A DNA stretch of 64,000 bases from Sphagnum compactum (taxonomy: Eukaryota > Bryophyta > Sphagnopsida > Sphagnales). Shown here piece by piece: positions 37,364 through 49,105 of this stretch. The stretch spans positions 4,340,001-4,404,000 of the forward strand of contig OZ234495.1 in the NCBI GenBank assembly GCA_965153455.1, read 5' to 3'. A program made the translations under genes and the position numbers. Below the pieces are notes generated by a model. That model ran no database searches. It was not told where the DNA came from and was given only the letters and a program-made list of their open reading frames with translations. Numbering within the stretch: the first letter of the stretch is position 1; every line of letters begins with the position of its first letter.

Positions 37364-37395
37364 ACCGTATTGTACGGTACCTTATACAATACGGT
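37364..37395. repeat. Perfect 11-bp palindrome arms with a 10-nt loop
   Basis: ACCGTATTGTA (37364-37374) and TACAATACGGT (37385-37395) are exact reverse complements. The loop contains GGTACC. It lies about 1.6 kb upstream of the SCL28-like start codon. Confidence 0.7.
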
Positions 37396-38208
37396 GTATT
37401 TTTTTGTACGAGACCCGACATCAAGTAGGTATTCAAAAGGAATGACATACGTAAAAGAAATAGGAAACATTTGGGCGTTTTTTTTTTCTTTTTCGGTTTT
37501 TCCAATCTGGTGGGTAAAAAAACTTCACGTACCCCAAAAATTTATTTCCAATAGTAACTTTTACAACGAAACCTAAAAAGTCAGCGGAGGGGGGAGATTT
37601 GGGCTGGTATCGGTAAAGTAATAAAAGTAAATTACTAAATAACAAACGCCCTGTTGACTTTGTAAAGGTCGTGAAAAGACTTTTTTGTTGGGGGTTTTTA
37701 CTATTTACTTTTTAACCCCTTTAAAAGAGTACATAATAACCACACGTGGAATAAAGTGTAGGAGAAATTATTAATAGTTACCTAATTACAAAGTATACGT
37801 AAAAAGTAAATGGGAATGAAATTAAAGGCAATTAAAGACGACGTGATCTTTGCTGGTAATAAGTAAGTTACGACTTACTACACCCACCCCCCCCCCAGGC
37901 ACGAAGAAAAAGAAAAGGGACGGGGGTGGGGGGGGGCAGACTCTAGACTACTGCGCGCTACGTTAACGGGCGTGGAGCCCACGCTCATGGATGAGAAATT
38001 CAAATACGGATGAAATAGTGTCGTTTATGGATGTGATAATTCAAAATATGGATGAATTTCTTCCCCTTCCAAGCGCTTCCTAATGTAAAAGGATATTTCA
38101 ACGTCTGTTTTGCCTCCAGCAAAACTGCTGTTTGCTGCAGGCCAAGCTCGCGCGAGCGTGTTTGCGCAGCGACACATGTGCCATGGCGCAACTCTGAAGA
38201 CGAAAGAA

Positions 38209-38250
38209 GAAGGAGGAGTAGGAGGAGGAGGAGGAGGAGGAGACGACGAA
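38209..38250. repeat. (AGG)n-rich purine tract
   Basis: A 40-bp run of AGG and GAA triplets in the presumed SCL28 upstream region. The poly-Arg and poly-Pro open frames across it are low-complexity artefacts. GT and CT dinucleotide runs follow at 38500-38540. Confidence 0.7.
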
Positions 38251-39003
38251 GAAGGCGGAGGAAGTGGAGAAATTTTTTGATTTTTTTTGCAATGCACGAG
38301 GAGAAATGGGGATTTGCTAGAATGTAGTTTTTTTTTTTTGTTTGTTTGGATTTTTCTGGATTATTTTCTGAGAGATTTTGGATCGAAGAGCACGAGAAGA
38401 GAACGCGAAGTTTTTTGAGACGCTGCTTCTGCTGCTGTTGCTACTTCTGTGCGGTACCTAGGGGAGCACTGCATAGGAGGGAGGAAGTTGGGGAGCAAGT
38501 GTGTGTGTGTGTGTGTGTTTTCTCCCTCTCTCTCTCTCTTTGCTGAGACAGTCACCTAGTTTTGAGAGAGTTTTTGGAATCGGAAGGAAGATTGTAGATT
38601 TCGGAAGTCTCTGGGGTGCGTCGTGGTTCGAGGGTGCACACAATATGGGCGATATTGTTGCGCGTGCATCTGTCGAGATTTGAGGAAGAGACAGTGGAGG
38701 AGCTTTTCGAAACCTAGAGGTAGTCAGGCTTGCAAATCAAGCTCCTAGGTGCAATACTCTCCCACCACCACCACCCCTCCCTCACTCACTCCTGGTCTCT
38801 AGTTTTCTGACTCTGAGGTTCATCTATTCTGTTGAGGATCCTTTGAGCTGTTATTCAAGTGGTCGAGTCAATCATCTCTCTTTGGATCTGTCTGTTTGTC
38901 TGCTACCCTGATGTGCAAATTTTTGGCTTTGGTGTCCAATTGTAGAAGAAGAAGTGGTGCAAGATTGGGGAAGGAAGGAAAATTTGTGTGACAAAAGAAG
39001 AAG

Positions 39004-42000
39004 ATGTTGAAGGGCCAACATTGGTTGGATTATTCTTCTAGTATCGAATTCCTGGAGGATGAAACCCTACCTAGAAAATTGCCATGCAAAGGGACACATG
39101 CTACAACACCCAATGCCCTCACAATCCAGTCACTGGATGCTAGTGGGCTGGAGGCTCTTTCTAATAATTCTGTCAGTGGACAAACTGCTGCTGTGCAGAG
39201 CGTGCAAGCTCAATTGCTGTTTCAACAACTGAGTTCTCTCCTTGCAGAACAGCAGACTGTCGTAACTCCCATCCCCACAACCCCCGATGTGGATGTGGGT
39301 GATCCTCTTGCGAGTCCAGGAAGAGTAAATTATGGTCAATCTCATGCTGAGTCTATCTCACTTGTAACACAGGAGGAGGGCAGGCAGAGACCCCATCATG
39401 TATGTTCACAACCTTCAACCCCTAAATCTGATAGCTGGATTTCCCAGCCCTGGAGTGATCTAACCTTAGGTTGCATGATTTCTGCAGTTCAACGGAACTA
39501 TGTTGAGGCAGGGAGAGTGTGCAGAAGTGGCTGCAGAAAATTCCCCAGTGTATGTAGCTGCATCATCAAAGTCATATGTTGATGGGAGGCTTGCTACCAT
39601 TGAAAACCGTCTTGCCAAGATTTCTGCTGCCCTTGCAGCCCGCGTACAAGCTCCAGTTGCAGCAAGCTGTACCCCTACATGTGTCATTGAGGATCTTGGT
39701 GCTGTGGTCAAAGTAGCTGCAAAGTCCTATACCACAAGAGACACGGCATGTCCTTTTGGGAACAGTATAGATTGCAAGTCATATGCTACTGAGTTAGAGG
39801 GCCCTTTAAATTCCAAGGTTGATCCATTGCTGGTAAGTTCGTGGTATCCCTACTTCCTCCTAGTATCATTGCTGCAAACCAATGAAGTCAGTGGGGACAT
39901 GATTGTAGATGATCGATACCATAGATGTTGCTGTTGAAGGTCCCTGAAATATGTGTCATTCAAACTGCTCCTCAGTTCTGTTTTTCTTTGGTCTTGTTTT
40001 CTCTTTTAAGAGTTAGTTTTCCTCTTTTTGATGCTCGCTGATCAATTGCTGTCATATCATCAGATCCAAAATATTTGCTAGCTTGTTATTGGGTATATCT
40101 CAAACTTTTCAGTACTCATGAGGATATTTCTCTTTGTGTAATACTGAAATATCATCACATCCTGTTCTAACAGCAGATTTGTAATTCTGACAGGTTCCAG
40201 AAATGCTGGCTGCTCCTGGGGTTTCTACAAGTGCTACCACAGCTCCAACAAATTGGAAGCACAGTGGTGGCAAACCAGTTTTGAACCTTTCCACTCTCAA
40301 TCAGTGGGAAACTGCAACTGTAGCATCCATGCAGCATAAGGGGCTAGGCAAAGTGTTTCCTGAGAGGCCTGTACTCACACAAGAAGACAATCACGTAGTT
40401 GTCCCACCAGGTTGGAGCTTTGACAACTCCGAGACAGATGAAGCTCTGTCCATAGCATCAACACATCATGAGAGACCTGTCAAAGGGCGTTTGAGGAGGA
40501 CTAGGTTCAGCTGTGAAGATGATCTTGTGATCCCACCATTGTTCCAAAACTTCAATGATTCAGAGACTGCTGATACATTGTCAGCTGAAGCTTTGTCTGG
40601 CCTGGATGAGTGGGAAGCTGCCACCACAGCATCAACAGATCATGAAAGACGGGCCAAACAATGGATGAAATCACTGATGGAGGACCTAACAGGGCAATCT
40701 CGAGGTGAGGACTCAATGAGTCCAAAAGATACTGAAACTTGTACTCCTCCCTTCACCCCAGGTGCAGAATCATCACAAAAGCACCCAGAACAGCAACATG
40801 AAAGTGAACAGCGAAGTGGATCTCCATCCCGGAGTGATTGCAGCAGGGAAGACAATCAAGCCTCAGAATATTTGCAAGAAGAGAATCCTGGGGAGACTTG
40901 GCAGGGAGGACGACAAAGTGAGGAAGTAGGACAAGAATTGATAACATTGCTCTTAGCTTGTGCAGAGGCCATTTCTACTAAAAGCTTGAGTCTAGTGAAC
41001 CATCTTCTACAGAAACTTGGGGAGTTGGCATCCCCAGAAGGCACCTCCATGCAGCGCGTAGCAGCTTACTATACTGAAGGCTTGGCTTGCCGAGTAGCTC
41101 GACTGTGGCCACACATCTACCAACCTCTTCCATTTGACATTCATCACACAGAAGACAAGAACCAGACTGCTTTTCATCTTCTTAATCACATCTCACCCTA
41201 CACCAAGTTTGCCCACTTTACAACTATTGACATTATACTGCAAGCAGTGGAGGGAGCTGATCGAGTCCACGTTATTGACTTTGATGTGAAGCAAGGCCTT
41301 CAATGGCCTGCACTATTTCACAGCCTTGCAGTGAGGCCTGAAGGGCCACCAGCACATATCCGCATCACGGGTAAGTTGGATCCCACAGTCAAAAATCACC
41401 TTATCTGGGTCCTACTGCATTCTTAATTGCTATTATCTACAATGCACTGAGAACTTACTGCTGATTTTTTCCCCTGAAAATCTGTGCTGCCACTTGTCTC
41501 ATGTCATCTCCTATTGGGTGATGGAATAAGCTTCTGCAGCACCTTTCTTTGAAAGGTGAATTTTTACTCAAGTTTATCTCTATGTGACTTATGACCAGCA
41601 CTTTTTCTACAGGTGTTGGTGATTGCAAGGAGGATCTAGAGGACACAGGTGACAGGCTAGCTGAGTTTGCAGAAGCTTTCAACATTCCTTTCACGTTTCA
41701 TGCAGTGATAGACAGGTTGGAAGATGTTCGGTTATGGATGTTACACGTGAAGGAGAATGAAGCTGTTGCAGTGAACTGTATTATGCAGCTGCACCGCTTA
41801 CTGTATGATTCAGGGGAGAGCATCAAGGACTTTCTTAGCCTGCTCAAGACAACAAGACCTCGGGTAGTTGCACTAGTTGAGCAAGAAGGGAGCCACAATA
41901 GTCCAAATTTTGAGGCCAGGTTTCTTGAGTCTCTACAATTCTACTGTGCAGTCTTTGATTCCTTGGATGCAAGCCTTGCTCGAGACAGCAGATCTCGGTT

Positions 42001-42280
42001 ACAGGTTGAGCGACTTTTCAGCCAGGAGATCTGCAACATTCTTGCTTGTGAGGGTTCAGAGAGAGTGGAGAGGCATGAGCCGTTTGCCCACTGGCGTGTT
42101 CTCATGGCCCAAGCAAAGTTTATAAATGTCCCCGTGAAGAAAAGGGCAAAAGCACAAGCAGACATCCTCCTCCATATGTTTGAACCCGATGGTTACACTT
42201 TAAGTGAAGAGGATGGCACCCTCACTCTTGGCTGGATGGATCAGCCTTTATTCACCGCATCTGCATGGAAGCCAGAATAA
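39004..42280 (+). CDS. SCL28: GRAS transcriptional regulator, SCL28-like, 861 aa, 4 exons
   Basis: Exons 39004-39399, 39488-39832, 40194-41370 and 41613-42280; every junction is GT/AG and in frame (phases 0, 0, 1). The C-terminal half (from about residue 493) is a full GRAS domain: LHR1 starting QELITLLLACAEAI, the VHIID motif as RVHVIDFDVKQGLQWP (about 604-619), the RLEDVRLWMLHVKE block, PFYRE-like and SAW regions ending PLFTASAWKPE. The blocks DFDVKQGLQWP, RLEDVRLWMLHVKE and AVNCIMQLH match Arabidopsis SCL28 rather than other GRAS groups. In Arabidopsis SCL28 is a G2/M-expressed nuclear regulator that restrains cell-cycle progression. The N-terminal half is long and divergent: a short predicted coiled coil in exon 2 (IENRLAKISAALAARV) and three degenerate repeats of about 42 residues in exon 3. 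The first intron (88 bp) is inferred from a frame change and strong splice sites. Confidence 0.9.
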
Positions 42281-43510
42281 AGGAGGACATGGTTCAGCAT
42301 CTCGCATGAGCTTTGTTTCTGTCACCCAACATGCTTAGGTTTTAAAGACAAACTGAAGGGGAAACTCTTCTCCAACTGGAAACTGTGGGTTTCCAAAAAT
42401 TTAAAGGATTTTTTGTGGTAACCAGCTATCTTCCTTCAAACACCTCCAGCTATTACAGAGAGCCATTTTGAAGACTTGAGAAACATCAATTCCGGAATCT
42501 GGCACTGTTTTATATCATCATTAGCTTTCTCTACAACAAAGAATTCGGCACCACATGCAGAGGCAGCTGCCACATACCATTGATACCTGATAGACAAGAC
42601 ACTTATGTCAGGCTTCATATGACAGCTCACATTATGCCTCATTGATAGAGTTGATATGAAATGCTCAGGTATGACAATTCAAACCATGTGTATATATGGA
42701 AAGGGCAGTTTATGCATAATTTGAGATGTTTTAGCAGTTCCTACTTATTTGCTTACCATGTAGTAAGCACACTGGGTACCTCAGATCACTTCAAATTTTA
42801 TTAGCTTGGGGCAAATGGCCTCTATTGCAATGCCTGTGGTCTGTTATAAAGTTTTCAAGAGTACACCACCTGCTTCTACATGTCATTATCCCATTGATTT
42901 TCTCTTACTGTATTTGGGAGCCTGTACCTGTGCTCAAACACACACTTTTGAAACAGCTTTCTTCACACAGAATACACAGTTTCTATAGAGATGGTTACCA
43001 CTTCTAGATTATGCCCCAGTATCTCTTCTGGAAGAACATTTCCATGCCCTTCACTGGTGTGAGCATTATCTCCAACATAATTGTTGCACACACAAGACTA
43101 CCCAAGTACAGAGTTCCTCCTCAAAATGCACAAGATGTCAGGTTCAAATGTAGATCTGTCATGGAAAAAGACTTTATTGTGAACACCAGGACTCCACATG
43201 AATATTGGGCTTAGATCTAACGAACACCAAATGATTCAGTAATGTTACAGTTTGCAGACGGTATGAATCTAGGTTACTCCAGGTACTCAGTGACTCACCC
43301 ATGCTACAGGATATCAAAGGCACACACCATTTTAGTCTACGTTTTCTGCAAATATCAATCCACTTCCAGCATGTCCACATTTTGAGTACCAAATCTCGAA
43401 AAACCTAACGCTAAATCACCTGAGTGGAAGCTTGAATTTTACATACTTTGTGTCATGATACAATTGCCCTCCAAGAAATTTTCGAGAGAGATGTGGTTGT
43501 CTATATGTCA
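42281..43510. other. Convergent intergenic region between SCL28-like and quinolinate synthase genes
   Basis: No coding gene seen. Both neighbours end here, so it probably holds their 3' UTRs. Short open frames lack motifs. Confidence 0.6.
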
Positions 43511-46500
43511 CTATTGCTTGATGGGTTGATTGGATCTGCAGATGTGCTGTACCAATGCATCTGACAAGCTTCCTGTCGCCTGCAAATGTAGGATGCTGTG
43601 TTTAATTCTTCAATCCTCAATTCAAAATCCAAAGAAAATCTTTCAAAGTCACACAAAGACAATCAATTCAAGATGACAGATGGCCCAAGGACAAGGATTA
43701 CCTGAAAATGTCGCATGTGAAGAATGGGCTCACAGCCTAGGTCTCCCACTGTTTGGCCAGCTATTTCAGCAGTGAACACCCTAGCTTGATGGGCTGCCAA
43801 ACGCTTCTCATTGGAAGTTCCCAGTAATTGACAGACTTGCATCAGAGAATCCAAAGAGTTCATCTGCACACCCACATATACAAATCCATCAATAGCTGAG
43901 CTTGTTTCTGAAGCTGACAACAATTGCAAAATACTATACAGAACCTGGGAGACTGATGATGCAAATGTACAATTAAATAAATAAAGGCAAAAACTGAGGA
44001 AATACCAACCTTCATATAGGGACATGATGCACAGCCACCACTGAGAGAGCATCCTTCCCCAGAGGCAACTCCTGGGACAATTGGCAGCTTCATTAAAGTT
44101 GACTCATACCCTGTGGTACCATGTGCACTGGATGTCGCACTAATGGCTTCTGAAGAAACTGGGAATACAATTTCTACCTCGATTTTTGTACCTCTACTAC
44201 TAACTTCACCTAAAAGCTTGCTTACACCTCCTACAATTGCCGTAACCATGCCTGCCTCTGTTCCTAACACAAACTGAAGACGATCATCAAAACCGCGGCC
44301 TATGGCCTCTTTGACTCGACCCTCAATAAAGTTGAGTATGTTCTGTGTAGATCCAACTACACCCATGCCTCGCTGTTTTGCCTCCATGGCCAGTGCAAAC
44401 ATATCTCCAGGGACCTCAAAATGTGCAGTCTGATAGGCATCACCATAGCCCTCTCGTACTCTATCAACTACCTCCTTACCAAACAAATCATGTACCACAC
44501 ATGTTCCATCCTGCACATACATACAAAGAGACAGCATTTTGCAATACAGAATCAGCAAAAAATATCCAAAACAGAAAGCACTTTTACAAGCCCTTTAAGG
44601 AAGCCATTGATAGAGACACTTCTACATAGGCAGACCTAGAACTTGATACAAGTAGGATCAAGCTATACAAAACCAAGAGAATGAAATCAGACCAGGAAGT
44701 AGTGAAGGCGGGGCAAAAGTGCAGATATTGTCAATCTGGAGTGTGAACGATGAACAGCTGCTATCTCTTCATCACTCAGGGCCAACATCTGCCGGAACAT
44801 CTCAGCAAGGTTTGCACCCATGTATGAATCGGGACCATACCATACTGTCAAATCTGGTATTTGGGCAAATGCCTGTTCCAATCATGGTTGAAAAACCTCA
44901 TCAGCTCACAAACCAAACAGCAAATCAATATCAGAAAAAGATACAAGTCCAAAACCTACATAATAATCTGTCATAACATCTGTTGGGTTTCTTGCAAATA
45001 CACAAGTAGTAGACCCAAATCCTGCTACCAATCAAACAAACAGTTGAACCCAAGAGTTGTGAAGGACTCAACCTGCAGAACTGTCTGCACTACATTGGAA
45101 GATGTGCATGTTATTGTGGGCACCAGAGCATGTGCCTGTGCCTTTGTTTCGAGCGACGTATTTATGTATATCACATGCAGCGACTTGGGAGTTACAGCTG
45201 CCTCATTTAAAAACTGGAGGTATGCTGAGCTTTCCGCTGCCTCTGCCAACGAGCATCCAATGTGGTCTGCTGACATGCGAAATACACCCACCTGCAAAGT
45301 TTCTCCCAAAACCAACTTATAAACCTGTAATGTGTGAACTCTCACAACCAACATATCCTTGTAAAAAGTATATTGTGAAGCACCCAAGAGGTGGTTTAAG
45401 GATGGCTAAACAAGTATCTCAAAAGAGCTGTACATGCAAAATGCAGCAAACTGGAACATCCCTCTAGCAGCAATCAAAGAACTCAGGGAAAAATATGACT
45501 AACCTGTTGATGCCCAGCACGATCAAGGATGGCACGCACATTCTCAGACATGAAATCAACACCTAATACTGCAATGTACCTGCATCCCGCATCTGCCATA
45601 GTGACAGCACGGTCTGCCATCACCAATGAATCTGAGATGTGGATGTGGGGCCATAGCTTTTGGGCTGCTACAAGCACTCCTTGCACTTCAGGATCCATGT
45701 AGAAGTGTGCAACAATTCCAATTTGTTTCTGCTTAAGCAATTCTGCTAGCTCACACACTTTTGAGACATCTGGTTGCAAGTATCTCACCTACAACATGTG
45801 CACACAATCTGAAGCAATAAGGGCAAACTGGAGATGCAGCTACTGAAGAACAGCTTCAGCTAGGTGACCAACAAAAACTAGCAACCAAGTTATTTATTAT
45901 GCATGACCTAAAAATACGCTGGGTAGCAAGACAATTGTGGAGAAAAACTCTGATTACCTGTGCCTTTGCAAAATCACCTTGCGCAGTCACCTCATCAGCT
46001 GTTACGAGGATTGAGGGAAAAGGCTTAACAGGTGAGAGACCAGCCTTCTGGGCAACCAACATACTTGTTCGTTTCTGCAAAGTAATAAGTACATTGTGCC
46101 ATGTGTTGCCACGTGATTGAGCTTCCATGCCAAATCCCAATCCTCGAAGCATATCAACTGGCACAGCCAGCACTTCTTGAGATGATGCCCCATTGAGTGC
46201 CTCCACAAGTAGGGCACATAGTCCTCGTGTTACAGCAGAATCACTATCTGCTGCAAACCTAACTCTTCCATCAACTGTGAGCTCCACCGTAAGCCACACC
46301 TGTACACCGTTTCTGTGATCTGTGAGAAACTGGTAAAGCTCTTGCCCACAGTGCCATGCAAGTGGCTTCTTTGCAGGATATTCCAGAGCCCTCACACATC
46401 TTAGATCTTACACTCATTGATTTGAAATTGCTGCCAGAATGGCTGAGTACAATCTCTAGCATACACAAAGTGAGTAAACAACAATTCTGCAAACACTCAA

Positions 46501-46995
46501 TCCCAACAATTTGTAAAGTAGAAAAAGCCCTCCAGTTGAACAAACCTGTGCTGTGCAACCCATAACTCGGTTTGCTGAGATCTTTGCCTCAGCAGGTAGG
46601 CAGCAAAGTTTGCTTGCATATTCCAGGACCCGGTGCATCCGGTCTCGACTGTCTCCTAGCTTGGTAATTTCCTCAACCAGGTACTGCAATCTTTCTATTC
46701 CCACCCTCTTCTCCTCACCAGCAGATGTCATAAGCTCATGCTCTATGAGTGCATATCTTGCAGAACCCTGCATGTGTTGTGGTCATTGCAAAACAGTCAG
46801 TCATGTGCCCCAACACTCATACTAACCAAACAGCAATTTGCAAACGGGGAGAAAGCCATCATGGCATGTCCAACAAGAAGGTGATGAACATAGATCACAA
46901 CTGAATTGGAAATCTGCATGAGCTCTTCATCAAGTGGGAGAATTCTCCACACAATTTGCCAATTGAGGGGCTATCAGAAAGCCCTGCACAGAGAC

Positions 46996-47035
<40 letters not shown>

Positions 47036-47291
47036 TTCACTAAACCTTTGGCTGAGATGCACAGGAGCTGTGGCGATTTCCCCATGATTGAAAGAGAGGA
47101 TTCACATCATGCGTGCCTGGCAGCAGCTTCCCTGAAAACTGCAGAGCCTTCACGACACGTGAAGAGGTCCCACAGGGGGAAAAATGCACGTGGTAAGGAG
47201 CTCCTCCTAATCCTTTTCCTCCAAAACCTGCAGCCAAGAAGCTAGAAGGTCCCTGACCCTTACAACACGTTGCGCACCTCTGCATCTGCAT
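43511..47291 (-). CDS. QS: Quinolinate synthase, chloroplastic (SufE-NadA fusion), 741 aa, 9 exons
   Basis: Condenses iminoaspartate with dihydroxyacetone phosphate to quinolinate in plastid de novo NAD synthesis, using a [4Fe-4S] cluster. Exons (minus): 47291-47046, 46767-46546, 46299-45958, 45788-45504, 45291-45073, 44872-44693, 44510-44010, 43863-43702, 43579-43511; all junctions keep frame. Residues 1 to about 80 form a likely transit peptide (start chosen at the first ATG; another ATG follows two codons on). The SufE domain (about 83-270) has the active Cys153 in VMGCTAQ. The NadA domain has IGIVAHFYMDPEVQG, HISDSLVMAD, the cluster cysteines in ADAGC, TITCTSSN and GGCASCPYM, and WYGPDSYMGAN. 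Length agrees with Arabidopsis QS (716 aa). Donors of introns 1 (GTTTAG) and 6 (GTCTGA) are weak beyond the GT. Confidence 0.95.
46997..47033. repeat. (GA)n microsatellite in quinolinate synthase intron 1
   Basis: About 17 GA units (CT on the gene strand), starting only about 12 bases inside the intron from the donor at 47045. The pyrimidine tract runs to a CTGTGCAG that could serve as an alternative acceptor close to the donor, though using it would give an intron too short for normal plant splicing. Confidence 0.75.
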
Positions 47292-47928
47292 GGCCTTCTC
47301 TAAATTCCCACTGCACCCACCCAAAAAGTCTCGTTCCGTCTGTAGTCCTCTTCTGACCTCAAACCCTACAGCGAAAAATCTGGTTTCAAGTTCCCGTTCC
47401 TCCTCCAAAACCACAATCACTCACTACACACAGAAAAACCCAACGCTCCTTCCAACCCCACTAAACCCCCCACTAAATCTTCGCCTCCTCGTTCTCCTCT
47501 CTTTCTTCACTCCGCTGAACTGGGTTTGTTCTAAAACCCACAAACAAAAATCCCAAGACTCAAACACTGCATGTACACAACCGCGAAATCCCTATGGCCT
47601 GAAATCAGCCACCAGCACAAATTTCCGCTTCTCAATTTCTTGCGATCAAACTCCCCGTGTCCCTTTAGTTCTTCTTTCACAAACGCAAAAATCTCTCCTC
47701 CACCAAAATACTAATAACCCAACAAAAACTACACAACCCAAAACCGATCCTTCTTCCCTCCACAACAAAACAATCAAGACCACCACCACGATAACATGGA
47801 AGCGATCGAGATCCGCGCGCAAGTTTTATGCGAGAATCGCAACTGTAGAGCACTCGGAGTTGCCAAGTTTCACGGGAGCTTGCACAAGCGCCAGCCGTCG
47901 GGTACCCGCAACAGCGCACGAAAAACCC
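47292..47928 (-). promoter_or_regulatory. Probable promoter and leader of quinolinate synthase
   Basis: C- and A-rich sequence directly upstream of the start codon. An AAACCCTAAACCC motif near 47923-47935 resembles a plant telo-box. A 213-codon open frame on the plus strand (47290-47931) covers this region, but its composition follows the C-rich DNA and it has no domain, so it is not called. Confidence 0.4.
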
Positions 47929-48560
47929 TAAACCCAGATGCCGAAAGAAAAGTTGAGGGGAGGAAAATGAAATGGGCCACAAAACTGACGTGATGTCACG
48001 TCAATCGACTGGTCGTTAAACTTTTGGTTTTTGGCACCTCGGTTCTTCCCATTGAGTGTCTTTGTCACCAAAAAAAAAACCCCCCTTAAACCCAGATGTC
48101 AAAAGGAATTTGAGGGGAGGAAACAAATGGGTCAAAAAAATGACGTGTCATCACATCAAATGATCGACTGTTCGTTAAACTTTTGGTTTTTGACACCTCA
48201 GTTGTTCCCATGTGGTGTGACTTTCTCTCTCCCCCCCCCCGGGGCTCCCCAAAAACACTAAACCCAGATGCCAAAAGGAAATAGACAGAGGAAAGAAATG
48301 GGTTTAAAAACTGACGTGTCGTCACGTCAATTGATGGAGTGGTCGTTAAACTGCTTTTGGTTTTTGGCACCTCGGTTTGTTGCTATTTGGTGTGACTTTG
48401 TCCCCAAGACAACCAATAAAAAACAAACCCTATACACTAAACCCAGATGACAAAAGAAATGGGCCAAAATCTGAACTGACGTGATGTCACGTCAATCGAC
48501 TGATCGTTAAACGCTTCTTTTGGTATTTTGGCACCTGTTCCCATTCAGTGACTTTGTCCA
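47929..48560. repeat. Four-copy tandem array with paired ACGT palindromes upstream of quinolinate synthase
   Basis: Units start with TAAACCCAGATG at 47929, 48087, 48259 and 48438 (periods 158, 172, 179 bp; the last is about 120 bp). Each contains in order a GAGGGGAGGAAA-type purine block (reduced in copy 4), a palindrome, TCG(A/T)ACTG-like and GTTAAAC blocks, TTTTGGTTTTTGGCACCT, and a GTGACTTTGTC-like end. The palindromes are TGACGTGATGTCACGTCA at 47986-48003 and 48477-48494, TGACGTGTCGTCACGTCA at 48312-48329, and a copy at 48141-48158 with the second ACGT lost. TGACGTG sites are the classical targets of plant bZIP factors. The array lies 0.6-1.3 kb upstream of the gene. Confidence 0.85.
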
Positions 48561-48879
48561 ACGGCCGCTCGGTGATGGTTGCGTGTGATCACATCCTCCC
48601 TGAACTCAGCCGTCCATTCCGGCCCTTGTCGCGGCCCTTGGAGACCACCACGTCAGCTAGATGGGAATTGCCGTTGTAACTGCTAATAACCAACGGCGGC
48701 TTGAAAGGGTGTCCTTTTTAGCCTAGTTGTTAAAAAAGTGCAAAATTTGGCCTTTCGTCCGTTGCTTCGTCCTAAAGGACAAACTTCTTTGGTTTTTTCT
48801 TCTTTTTGGCCCCCAATTTGAACGAAGAAGTTACAAGCTATTTTCGCAACTGCGCTATCCCTACCTAACACAACTTATG

Positions 48880-48906
48880 AAAATAAAATAAAATAAAATA
48901 AAATAA
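48880..48906. repeat. (AAAAT)n microsatellite
   Basis: Five consecutive AAAAT-type units. Confidence 0.85.
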
Positions 48907-49068
48907 GAGGTATTACCTATTAATGGTGTGAAATATGTGAAAATATGTGTAGGACTAGTCTTTCATTCAACCCATGTAAATATATATTATATAGAGAGAA
49001 AGGATTTATTATTATTATTATTTGCTTATTTTCTTTCAAAGAGGAAATTATCCATATTTAGTCAAAGA

Positions 49069-49071
<3 letters not shown>

Positions 49072-49103
<32 letters not shown>
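49072..49103. repeat. (TA)n microsatellite
   Basis: About 16 TA units in a row. Confidence 0.9.

Positions 49104-49105
<2 letters not shown>

Larger units (their letters stand above)
37240..39003 (+). promoter_or_regulatory. Upstream and leader region of the SCL28-like gene
   Basis: Composition changes at about 37,240 from AT-rich spacer to DNA with more CpG and G- or C-runs (C10 at 37887-37896, G5-T-G9 at 37922-37936). An AACGG core at 37965-37969 matches the centre of the mitosis-specific activator element bound by MYB3R factors in known G2/M genes; one core alone is weak evidence. From about 38,200 there are GGA, GT and CT microsatellites typical of a plant 5' leader. The transcription start is not defined. 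Confidence 0.4.

Noticed and set aside
38025-38327. Frames with poly-Arg or poly-Pro/Ser
   Set aside because: Products of the AGG repeat read in different frames.
47290-47931. 213-codon plus-strand frame antisense to quinolinate synthase exon 1
   Set aside because: Composition follows the C- and A-rich promoter DNA, no domain, and the minus strand carries a well-supported gene start.
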